Below, in pieces: positions 1 through 6,993 of a stretch of DNA of 25,057 nucleotides. Both the position numbers and the translations under genes were made by a program. This DNA comes from Chloroflexota bacterium (GTDB lineage Bacteria; Chloroflexota; Anaerolineae; Anaerolineales; DRMV01). Every line of letters begins with the position of its first letter. Within the stretch, counting starts at the first letter, position 1. The stretch covers positions 1 through 25,057 of the forward strand of contig JAADEN010000214.1 of the NCBI GenBank assembly GCA_013153375.1. The letters run 5' to 3'. The notes below the pieces were generated by a model. That model was not told the DNA's origin. It searched no databases and saw only the letters and a program-made list of their open reading frames with translations.

Positions 1-1938
1 TGTCGCCCGGGCCCGCGGTGGTCGGATCCACCGACTTGCCCAGTTCCAGGTCCGCCTCGGGCTGGTAGGTGATACCCACCGCCGCGTAATCGTCCTCGTT
101 GGGGTCGCCGTTGCCCGGCATCGAGTCAGGGTCGGCCTGGTCGGCCGCGGTGACCTCCGCGATATTGGTGTAGTCGCCACTGGCGTTGACCGTCGCGGTA
201 ATGGTCAGCGTCGCGCTCGCGCCGTTGGCCAGCGCGCCCACGGTCCACACGCCCGTGGCGCTGTCGTAAGCGCCGCCGCTGTCGTCGGACACATACGCAT
301 AACCGCCGGGCAGTTGGTCCGTGACCTCCACGCCCGTCGCGTCATTCGGGCCGTTGTTGGTCACCGTGACGGTGAAGGTCACCGTGTCGCCCGGGCCCGC
401 GGTGGTCGGATCCACCGACTTGCTCAGTTCCAGGTCCGCCTCGGGCTGGTAGGTGATGCTCGCCGCCGCGTAATCGTCCTCGTTGGGGTCGCGGTTGCCC
501 GGCGTCGAGTCGGGGTCGGCCTGGTCGGCCGCGGTCACCTCCGCGATATTGGTGTAGTCGCCGCCCGCGTTGACCGTGGCCTGGAAGGTCAAAGTCACTC
601 GCTCGTCTTTTTGCAGGGCATCGACCGCCCACTTGAGCGTAGGAGCGTTGCTGTCGTCAGGCGTGATGGTTGCGCCGCTGCTCCCCGCGTCGCCGTCGAT
701 GGAGTTGGCAATGTAAGCGTAGCCGTTGGGCAAGGAGTCGGCAACTTCAATGTCCGTCGCAGTGTTGGGGCCATCGTTGACCAGAGTCAAAGTGAAAGTC
801 ACGGTATCACCCGGACCGGCTGCGGCGGGGTCCACGCTCTTGGTTAGGGAAAGGTCGGCTTTGAACGGCGACGGCGCGTCGGGGCAGGAGGCGCCGTCGT
901 TCGAAAAAGCGCGGGCACTATCGGAAATCCTTATGGCCACGGGGCTGGCAGTCGTGTAATCTTTGATGAGATAAATTCCGCCTTCGTTGTCGCCAAAATA
1001 GAGGTTTCCATCCTGATCGGTGTAGGCCGCGCCGTACAGATGCGTACTGGAAGCCAGGCCAGAATGAATAAGCACGCTGGTGACTTCGAAGGTTGACAGG
1101 TCCCACTTGTACAACCTGTTCCAGTGCAGGCCCCAAAAGGCGTTGTCCACATACACGATGTCACGCGCTTTGGGACTGTTCGTGCCGCTACCGAGGGTGA
1201 AGTCGAGAATCTCGTAGGTGTGGTGATCCACATCAATCTTTATGAGGTCCTCACCCTTGCTGACATACAAAAAACCATCGTGCATGTCTCCGGCATTGTA
1301 AGCGTAATCTGGAAGCGGGTTACCGCTGGCATCCTGGGGCATGCCCAGGTCGCGGGCCACGCCGTCCGCGCCGATGATCAGCAGATGTCCGGCCCAACTG
1401 GTCCCCTGGGCTCCGACGCCGTATATCCAATGAGTGCGAGCGTCCCAACCGATGGCGTTGTATTTGCGGGGTGAATGTCCAATGAAGATGTAGTTTCCGG
1501 TGCTCGGATCGAGGAGTTTCAGGTCTTTGTTGATCACCTGGTAAAAAGCGGGCTCGCACCCGGCAAAAGGTTGCGGCAAAACGACGACCGAGGCGTAGTC
1601 GTCCTCATCCGGGTCGCGGTTGCCCGGCGTGCTGTCAGGATCCGTCTGTTCCAACTTGGTCACTTCTGCGATGTTGGTGTAGTCGCCGCTGGCGTTGACC
1701 GTCGCGGTGATGGTCAGCGTCGCGCTCGCGCCGTTGGCCAAGTCGCCCACCGTCCATACCCCCGTGCCGCTATCGTAAGCGCCGCCGCTGTCGTCGGACA
1801 CATACGCATAACCGCCGGGCAGTTGGTCCGTGACCTCCACGCCCGTGGCGTCATTGGGGCCATTGTTCGACACCGTGAGCGTGAAGGTCACCGTGTCGCC
1901 CGGGCCCGCGGTGGCCGGATCCACCGACTTGCTCAGTT
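1..1938 (-). repeat. DUF11 repeat units, partly near-identical at DNA level
   Basis: The phrase encoding GPGDTVTFT recurs at about 1, 385, 805 and 1894. The spacing is 384 bp between units 4 and 3 (128 residues) and 420 bp between units 3 and 2. Units 1 and 3 are nearly identical in DNA along most of their length although they are not adjacent. Unit 2 differs strongly in its N-terminal two thirds, carrying about 12 extra residues, but matches unit 3 almost exactly over its last 35 codons. This pattern fits internal recombination or gene conversion. Confidence 0.8.
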
Positions 1939-2797
1939 CCAGGTCCGCGAAGATGGTGTTGTTGTGCTGCGCCACGCTGGTCAAGCGGTCGTCGTAGATA
2001 TCGCTGTCAACGGTGGGACGGTAGTTGGGACACGAAGCCTGCGCGTCGCCGCTGGTGGTGAGTTCCCAGCAACGGCTGGTGTCGCCATCCACACCGTTGG
2101 GGGTCAGGCTGATGCTCTGCCCTTTCGCCGCGCCAGCCAGATCGCTCTGGCGGGTCGCGTCCCAGACGCCGCTCACGGGCGGCGGGTCAATCGCGGAACC
2201 GCTGCCGTAAGCCACATAGTCCACCAACTGCTCTTGGGCGTCGAACAGTTCGACATCGTCCCCCGCGTTGCGCAACTGCGGGCGCCTGTTCAGCCAGGCC
2301 TGATAGGCCGCGGCGGGCGCCTGGGTGGCTGGGGATGGGCTCCCCACCCAAATGACCGCGTATTCGCCCGGTTGCAACACCACGCCGTTGGGAAAGGTGA
2401 AGTGCAGATATTCGTAGGTGCCCGCCACCACATCGCCGTCGGCCAATTGCCACCCCGACAAATCCACGGCCGTGCTGCTGGCGTTGTAGATTTCGACGAA
2501 TTCGTCATTGGTGGCGGCGTTGTTGCCGCCCGTGCCGCGGTAGAGCACCTCGTTGATGACGATAGCGCCGGCATAGGGCGAGGGGCCGTACCGCGCGGCC
2601 TGGTCCGGGCTGGCCTCGAAACGCCGGACGCCCGCGCGCTGAGGGGTCTCGCCGTCCGCATCCTGCACCGCCGCGGGTGCGCGCCGCACGGCTTGGTCGT
2701 CCGCCCACGCCGGTTCGGAAGCCCACCCCGAGTGCCTCGGCAGCACTCCAAAGGTCCACAACAACCCCGTCAGGGCCAAAAAGAAGAACTTTTGCAT
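1..2797 (-). CDS. Secreted lamin-tail/DUF11 repeat protein, N-terminal 932 residues (C-terminus off left edge)
   Basis: One unbroken minus-strand frame runs from ATG at 2797 to the window edge. Shine-Dalgarno GGGAG lies just upstream. Residues 1-26 form a signal peptide (hydrophobic FFFLALTGLLWTF, then a GWAS-type cleavage region). Residues about 78-200 are a lamin-tail domain (INEVLYRG, NDEFVEIYN, VDLSGWQLADG). DUF11 repeats start at residues about 287, 650 and 790, and a fourth is cut by the edge; each opens with ADLxLxKSVDP and GPGDTVTFT. Between the first and second DUF11, residues about 405-640 form a beta-propeller-like domain (repeated short blades such as WIYGV, FLYVSKG, NLYFGD) resembling the DUF6923-type partner of DUF11. 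Each DUF11 ends in an acidic DPDSTPGN-EDDYA motif that may bind calcium. The expected role is a cell-surface or matrix protein; ligand and anchoring are unknown because the C-terminus is missing. Confidence 0.85.
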   Translation of the reverse strand, partial: MQKFFFLALTGLLWTFGVLPRHSGWASEPAWADDQAVRRAPAAVQDADGETPQRAGVRRFEASPDQAARYGPSPYAGAIVINEVLYRGTGGNNAATNDEFVEIYNASSTAVDLSGWQLADGDVVAGTYEYLHFTFPNGVVLQPGEYAVIWVGSPSPATQAPAAAYQAWLNRRPQLRNAGDDVELFDAQEQLVDYVAYGSGSAIDPPPVSGVWDATRQSDLAGAAKGQSISLTPNGVDGDTSRCWELTTSGDAQASCPNYRPTVDSDIYDDRLTSVAQHNNTIFADLELSKSVDPATAGPGDTVTFTLTVSNNGPNDATGVEVTDQLPGGYAYVSDDSGGAYDSGTGVWTVGDLANGASATLTITATVNASGDYTNIAEVTKLEQTDPDSTPGNRDPDEDDYASVVVLPQPFAGCEPAFYQVINKDLKLLDPSTGNYIFIGHSPRKYNAIGWDARTHWIYGVGAQGTSWAGHLLIIGADGVARDLGMPQDASGNPLPDYAYNAGDMHDGFLYVSKGEDLIKIDVDHHTYEILDFTLGSGTNSPKARDIVYVDNAFWGLHWNRLYKWDLSTFEVTSVLIHSGLASSTHLYGAAYTDQDGNLYFGDNEGGIYLIKDYTTASPVAIRISDSARAFSNDGASCPDAPSPFKADLSLTKSVDPAAAGPGDTVTFTLTLVNDGPNTATDIEVADSLPNGYAYIANSIDGDAGSSGATITPDDSNAPTLKWAVDALQKDERVTLTFQATVNAGGDYTNIAEVTAADQADPDSTPGNRDPNEDDYAAASITYQPEADLELSKSVDPTTAGPGDTVTFTVTVTNNGPNDATGVEVTDQLPGGYAYVSDDSGGAYDSATGVWTVGALANGASATLTITATVNASGDYTNIAEVTAADQADPDSMPGNGDPNEDDYAAVGITYQPEADLELGKSVDPTTAGPGD

Positions 2798-2877
2798 GAT
2801 CTCCCAACCACAAAGGCAACGCCAGAATCCCAAAGTGGGCCGTTCCGTCGGCATTTCCGTTGGTGTTCCTGGGGGAT

Positions 2878-2914
2878 AGTATAACAGATGGGCCGACCGC
2901 GTTTTTGGTACAAT
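2878..2914. promoter_or_regulatory. Divergent intergenic region with candidate -10 boxes on both strands
   Basis: The 194-bp gap between the DUF11 protein and the plus-strand gene is more AT-rich than its surroundings. TATACT on the minus strand (2883-2878) could serve the DUF11 gene with an 80-nt leader. TACAAT on the plus strand (2909-2914) could serve the gene at 2992. Neither has a convincing -35 box at 16-18 bp, so these are weak calls based on position and AT content. Confidence 0.3.
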
Positions 2915-2960
2915 GAAAGAGAAAATCCGAAGCGGGGGCACACGACTTGCATTCCACGCC

Positions 2961-2985
2961 GAGAGGCCCCTCTCCTTAGAGGAGG
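2961..2985 (+). promoter_or_regulatory. Three-segment leader structure overlapping a strong ribosome binding site
   Basis: Three short complementary segments precede the start codon at 2992: GAGAGG (2961-2966), CCTCTCC (2969-2975) and AGAGGAGG (2978-2985). The last contains the Shine-Dalgarno sequence. The middle segment can pair with the first, leaving the ribosome site free, or with the third (CCTCT, loop CCTT, AGAGG), hiding it. The pairings are visible in the sequence; a regulatory function is inference, and the stems are only 5 bp. Confidence 0.3.
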
Positions 2986-2991
2986 TGCGGA

Positions 2992-3822
2992 ATGTTCCTA
3001 CTTATCGCACAGGACGACAAAGGCCGGCGGCGCGGCCTGACATGGCTGGCGGTCTTCCTCATTCTGCTGGCGGGCGGTTATCTCTTTCTCACCCGGGGGC
3101 CCACGGCGCAAGCGCAACCGACGGGCGCGGAGGAGATCATGACCTACGCGCGCCAACTCAACGCCCGCGCCTGGAAGAACATCCCCGGGCACGGCGCGTG
3201 GCTATGGATCTCCTTCGTGCTGGAAAATCCCCTGGCCCAGGGGACGGACCCCGACACGGGATGGCCCATCTTTCGCCGCAGCCGCATGGACAACGCCTAC
3301 CGTTTCGACGACCAGGGGCGCATCACGGCCGTGGTGGGGCGTACGAGCCACCTGGACGGGCCGCACACCTATCGCTCCGTGTGGGTGCCGGGGCGCTTCT
3401 TCCGCGACCCGCCCCTGGTGGGGCAAGAAGAACTGACCTGGGACACTTGGGAAAAGCACCCCGTCCTGGATTGGTGTATCGAGGGCATCATTGCCGGGCA
3501 ACTCGGGCGCTCCCGGGGGCAGGTGCGCGTGCTGCCGTCCCAGGAGGCGCGCGCCTGGTCGCCCCAGGCGTGGGGCCTGATATACGAGGAGGACCTGGAA
3601 GAGCCCCTGGTGTTGCAGGAAGTCGCGGGCGCGCCCACGGCCACGAAGATGCAAATCGTGTGCGTGTGGGACGAACCAACGGGGCAGCCGCGGCTCAACG
3701 CGCAGTACTACATCCTGGAGGGAGGAGAGCGCGTGCTCTTCGCGCGGGGTTCGGACTACACCCTGCGCTGGATCTCCGAATTGCCCGCGGACCTGGCCGC
3801 ACTCTGGGAGTCCCAGGGTTGA
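2992..3822 (+). CDS. Uncharacterised single-pass membrane-anchored protein, 276 aa
   Basis: I do not recognise a family. ATG 2992 follows GGAGGT with 5 nt spacing, which fixes the start. Residues 1-13 are polar and end in KGRRR, residues about 15-33 are one transmembrane helix, and the rest has a soluble extracytoplasmic character: aromatic- and charge-rich with no second hydrophobic segment. There is no lipobox. Two cysteines (LDWCIEG and QIVCVWDE) could form a disulfide. The C-terminal part alternates short beta-like stretches (QYYILEGGERVLFARG), giving a general resemblance to beta-rich substrate- or sensor-type periplasmic domains, but this is only an impression. The gene stands alone: divergent from the DUF11 gene, convergent with the nuo operon, and followed by its own terminator. 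Codon use matches its neighbours. Confidence 0.75.
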   Translation: MFLLIAQDDKGRRRGLTWLAVFLILLAGGYLFLTRGPTAQAQPTGAEEIMTYARQLNARAWKNIPGHGAWLWISFVLENPLAQGTDPDTGWPIFRRSRMDNAYRFDDQGRITAVVGRTSHLDGPHTYRSVWVPGRFFRDPPLVGQEELTWDTWEKHPVLDWCIEGIIAGQLGRSRGQVRVLPSQEARAWSPQAWGLIYEEDLEEPLVLQEVAGAPTATKMQIVCVWDEPTGQPRLNAQYYILEGGERVLFARGSDYTLRWISELPADLAALWESQG

Positions 3823-3853
3823 GGGCGAGCGGGGCGTAGAAACGCCATCGCCC
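3823..3853 (+). other. Compound hairpin directly after the stop codon
   Basis: Immediately after TGA (3820-3822), GGGCGA (3823-3828) can pair with TCGCCC (3848-3853). Nested inside, GGCGT (3833-3837) pairs with ACGCC (3842-3846) around an AGAA loop. No T-run follows, so this is probably not the terminator itself; it may protect the mRNA 3' end. Confidence 0.45.
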
Positions 3854-3867
3854 AGGCATAAACGCCG

Positions 3868-3905
3868 AGCCGCTGTTGAGGGCCAATCTCGACAGCGGCT
3901 TTTTT
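3868..3905 (+). terminator. Intrinsic terminator of the plus-strand gene at 2992
   Basis: A 13-bp stem runs from AGCCGCTGTTGAG (3868-3880) to CTCGACAGCGGCT (3888-3900) with one G-T wobble and a 7-nt loop. It is followed directly by a run of T to 3905. This is a textbook rho-independent terminator on the plus strand. Confidence 0.85.
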
Positions 3906-3911
3906 CGCGGG

Positions 3912-3950
3912 TCGAAAGAAAAAGAAACCGCGCCCCAACTCGGGGCGCGG
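3912..3950 (-). terminator. Intrinsic terminator of the nuo operon
   Basis: Read on the minus strand, a perfect 9-bp GC stem (3950-3942 pairing with 3936-3928, CCGCGCCCC/GGGGCGCGG) is followed by a T-rich tract TTTCTTTTTCTTTC. It lies 24 bp beyond the nuoN stop and ends the operon. It is convergent with the terminator at 3868-3905. Confidence 0.85.
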
Positions 3951-3974
3951 CCTCACAATCAAGTCCCCATCATC

Positions 3975-5429
3975 TCACGGGAACAGCGCCGCGGCCGCCC
4001 ACTTGCCCCAACCGAACCAGGGGCCAAAGGCCACGCCCGCGATGACGATGAACACGGCCAGCGCAGCCAGGGCCCACACCACCGGGCGGGAGACCACGAT
4101 GGGCGGCGCGTCCTCGGGCGGGTCGTATTCGTAGGCCACTTTGAGCACCACCAGGTAGTAGTAGATGCCCACGATGGAGTTGAGCACCGCGATCACGGCC
4201 AGCCAAGCCAGGTTGGCTTCCACCGCGGCCATGAAGACCCACACCTTGGCCACGAAACCGGCGAAGGGCGGCACGCCCGCCAGGCTGAGGAACGCGGCCA
4301 GGGTCGCCAGGGTCAGCCACGGCGAGCGCTTGTAAAGCCCGGCCAGGTTGGCCGCGGAGGTGGAGCCGGTGCTGCGCTCCAGCACGGCCACGATGCCGAA
4401 CGCGGCCAGGTTGGTCAGCATGTACACCAGCAGGTAGAAGACCACCGCGGTCAGGCCCAACTTGGTGGCCGCGACCACGCCCATGAGGATGTAGCCCGCG
4501 TGGCCGATGGAGGAGTAGGCCAGCAGGCGCTTGAGGTCGGTCTGGGTCAGGGCCAGGATGTTGCCCAGGGTCATGGTGGCCGCAGCCATGGCGGCCAGGG
4601 CCGCGCCCCACCAGGGCAGGCTGCCGGACGGGAAGGCCACCAGCGCGACCCGCACCAGCAGCGCGAAGCCCGCGGCCTTGGACGCGGTGGACAAAAACGC
4701 GGCCACGGGCGTGGGCGCGCCCTGGTACACATCGGGCGCCCAGAAGTGGAAGGGCACCGCGGCTACTTTGAACGCGAAGCCCGCGATGACGATCATCAAC
4801 GCGGCCAGCACGGCCCAGGTCGGCGCCTGGGTCTTGCTCAGGCCCTGGGCCAGCGCGGCGAATTCCACCTCGCCGCCCGAGAAGCCGTACAGCAGGCTCA
4901 GGCCGTAGAGCATGAAGCCCGACGCCAGCGCGCCGAAGAGCAAATATTTGAAGCCGGCCTCGACCGAATCCCGGCGGCCGGTGAAGAACCCGGCCAGCAC
5001 ATACAGCGGGATGGTGGCCGTTTCCATGGCCAGGAAGAGCATGATGAGGTCGTTGGCCATGGCCATGAGCATCATGCCCAGCACCGAGGCCAAAAGCAGC
5101 AGGTAGAACGCGCCCCGGTCGCCCAACGCGGGCACATCCAGCACGAAGAAGACGGTCAGCGCGGCCGCGATGAGGAACAGCATGCGAAACACGAAGGAGA
5201 GGGCGTCGTGCTTCAGCGTGCCGCCCCACACCGCCGCGCCCGTGGCGTCGGGCATGGCCGTGCTCACGCTCACCAAAACCACCACGACCAGGCCGACAAT
5301 GGTGAGCCAACCCAAATTGCGCCCTTTCACCCGGCCCGAGAGGTCGGCAATCAACACCAGCCCCATGAGGGCCAAAACCATCAATTCCGGCAACAGGGCG
5401 AGCAGCATTGCAGAGTTCAGCGCGCTCAC
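3975..5429 (-). CDS. nuoN: NADH-quinone oxidoreductase subunit N
   Basis: Antiporter-like, proton-translocating membrane subunit of respiratory complex I, 484 aa, with about 14 transmembrane helices. Conserved charged residues are present: Glu136 (FLAMETATIPLY), Lys161 (EAGFKYLLFG), Lys221 in helix 7 (FAFKVAAVPFHFWAPDVYQG) and Lys300 (TDLKRLLAYSS). It is the last gene of the operon and sits next to NuoK in the assembled complex. The preceding nuoM stop (5433-5431) is one base from this GTG start, so the two are probably translationally coupled. GTG 5429 is preferred because GGGAGG lies 8 nt upstream; a GTG at 5438 would overlap that ribosome site. The intrinsic terminator follows. Length and motifs are normal. 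Confidence 0.93.
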   Translation of the reverse strand: MSALNSAMLLALLPELMVLALMGLVLIADLSGRVKGRNLGWLTIVGLVVVVLVSVSTAMPDATGAAVWGGTLKHDALSFVFRMLFLIAAALTVFFVLDVPALGDRGAFYLLLLASVLGMMLMAMANDLIMLFLAMETATIPLYVLAGFFTGRRDSVEAGFKYLLFGALASGFMLYGLSLLYGFSGGEVEFAALAQGLSKTQAPTWAVLAALMIVIAGFAFKVAAVPFHFWAPDVYQGAPTPVAAFLSTASKAAGFALLVRVALVAFPSGSLPWWGAALAAMAAATMTLGNILALTQTDLKRLLAYSSIGHAGYILMGVVAATKLGLTAVVFYLLVYMLTNLAAFGIVAVLERSTGSTSAANLAGLYKRSPWLTLATLAAFLSLAGVPPFAGFVAKVWVFMAAVEANLAWLAVIAVLNSIVGIYYYLVVLKVAYEYDPPEDAPPIVVSRPVVWALAALAVFIVIAGVAFGPWFGWGKWAAAALFP

Positions 5430-5430
5430 T

Positions 5431-6909
5431 TTACGCACCTCCCAAAATCGTCAACACATAGTTGACGCCGGATTCGATCCAGGGCACCATGATGTGCGGG
5501 AACACGCCGATGGCGACCAGGAAGAACACCAGGGTCACCAGGGCCACCCGGTCGAAGATGTTGATGTCGGGGATGTCCTTGAACTCTTCGGGCAGCGGGC
5601 CGAAGAAGACTTTGTGCGCAACCCGCAACACATACGACGCGGTCACCACGATGGAGATGGCGGCCACGATGGCGATCCACGGCTTGTAACGCCACACGCC
5701 CATGAAGATGGGGAACTCGGCGATGAAGCCCGAGAAGCCGGGCATGCCCATGGAAGTCAGACCGGCGATGATGAAGGCCACGCCGGCCCAAGGCAATTTC
5801 TTCATCATGCCGCCCAAACTGGGGATGTGGCGGGTGTGGGTGCGGTCGTACACCATGCCCACCACGGCGAAGAAGAGGGCCGTCATCACGCCGTGGGAGA
5901 ACATTTGCACGCCCGAGCCCAGCAGGCCGTCGTGGTTGAGGGTGGCGATGCCCATGATGACCAGGCCCATGTGCGACACCGACGAGAAGCCGATGACATA
6001 CTTGAAGTCCTGCTGCACCGACGCGATGAACGCGCCGTACACCACATTGACCAGGGTGAGCAAGATGATCCAGGGCAGGTGGAACTTGGCGCCCTCGGGC
6101 ATGAGCATCACGCCCACCCGCAAGGCCGCGAACGCGCCCAGTTTCATCAGCACGCCCGCGTGGAACATGGAGACCGCGGTGGGCGCGGCCACATGGCCGT
6201 CGGGGCTCCAGTTGTGCACCGGGAAGATGCCGCCCAGCACCGCGAAGCCGAAGAACACGATGGGGAACCAGAACTTTTGGAACCCCACGGACAGGCCGGC
6301 CTTTTCCAGTTCCAACAAATCGAAGGTGAGATACCCCAGGTTTTCACGCGCCGCGAACACCATGGCCAGGCCGCCGACCAGGGCCAGCACCGAGCCCACC
6401 AGCAGATAGAGGGTCAACTTCATGCCCGCGTACTCGCGGGTCTTCTCCCAGCCCCAGATGACGATGAGCAGGTACATGGGGAAGACCGCGACCTCGTACA
6501 TGAAGAACAGGGTGAACAGATCCAGCGCGGCGAACACGCCGAACACGCCGGTGGCCAGGATGTACAGCAGGCCGAAGAACTCCCGCGGGCGGTCGATGTT
6601 CCACGAGACCAGGGTGCCGGTGAAGATGACGACGCCGGTGAGCAGAATCAGGGGCGCGCTCAAGCCGTCCACGCCCACATGGTACGAGATCCCCAGGTCC
6701 GGCAGCCAGGGGTACTTCTCGACGAACTGATAGCCGCCGGCCACGAAGTCGTAGCGCACATACAGCCACGCGGAGAGCAAGAAGGTGATGGTGGCCGTGA
6801 CCAGGGCCAACCGCCGGATGGTATCCCGGCTGGCGCTGGGCCACAGCAGCATCACCGTACCGGCGACAATGGGCAAGAAGATAATGAGGGACAGCAGCGG
6901 AAGGTTCAT
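5431..6909 (-). CDS. nuoM: NADH-quinone oxidoreductase subunit M, second paralog (variant)
   Basis: A 492-residue NuoM/ND4-type antiporter-like subunit, the second of two adjacent nuoM genes. Family signatures are clear: Glu139 (FFMYEVAVFPMYLL), APTAVS (242-247), Lys256 (AGVLMKLGAF), Lys303 (DFKYVIGFSSVSHMG), YDRTHTR and Glu398 (GFIAEFPIF). In the helix-7 block (GFAVLGGIFPVHNW) residue 225 is Leu, where NuoM normally has the proton-channel Lys (FAVK or FALK followed by hP). No other Lys lies in that helix. ATG 6909 has GAGGTG upstream. It is 84 bp from the other nuoM and one base from nuoN. It probably supplies a fourth antiporter-like module in the membrane arm; whether it pumps without this Lys is open. 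Confidence 0.9.
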   Translation of the reverse strand: MNLPLLSLIIFLPIVAGTVMLLWPSASRDTIRRLALVTATITFLLSAWLYVRYDFVAGGYQFVEKYPWLPDLGISYHVGVDGLSAPLILLTGVVIFTGTLVSWNIDRPREFFGLLYILATGVFGVFAALDLFTLFFMYEVAVFPMYLLIVIWGWEKTREYAGMKLTLYLLVGSVLALVGGLAMVFAARENLGYLTFDLLELEKAGLSVGFQKFWFPIVFFGFAVLGGIFPVHNWSPDGHVAAPTAVSMFHAGVLMKLGAFAALRVGVMLMPEGAKFHLPWIILLTLVNVVYGAFIASVQQDFKYVIGFSSVSHMGLVIMGIATLNHDGLLGSGVQMFSHGVMTALFFAVVGMVYDRTHTRHIPSLGGMMKKLPWAGVAFIIAGLTSMGMPGFSGFIAEFPIFMGVWRYKPWIAIVAAISIVVTASYVLRVAHKVFFGPLPEEFKDIPDINIFDRVALVTLVFFLVAIGVFPHIMVPWIESGVNYVLTILGGA

Positions 6910-6993
6910 CGCGCACCTCGTTCGTCAGTCAGGACTTCGCATCATCCCAAGGCAGGACATCCTATCCCGCGTCGGACTACGCCGCGGGCCGGG

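Noticed and set aside
1..1938. Direct repeats considered as a CRISPR array or transposon repeat
   Set aside because: The unit is 384-420 bp, keeps the reading frame and encodes DUF11 domains; it is a protein-coding repeat.
1475..2884. A 469-codon plus-strand frame opposite the DUF11 protein
   Set aside because: The minus-strand frame is continuous with a signal peptide and known domains; the plus-strand translation shows none. It is repetitive only because the real gene is.
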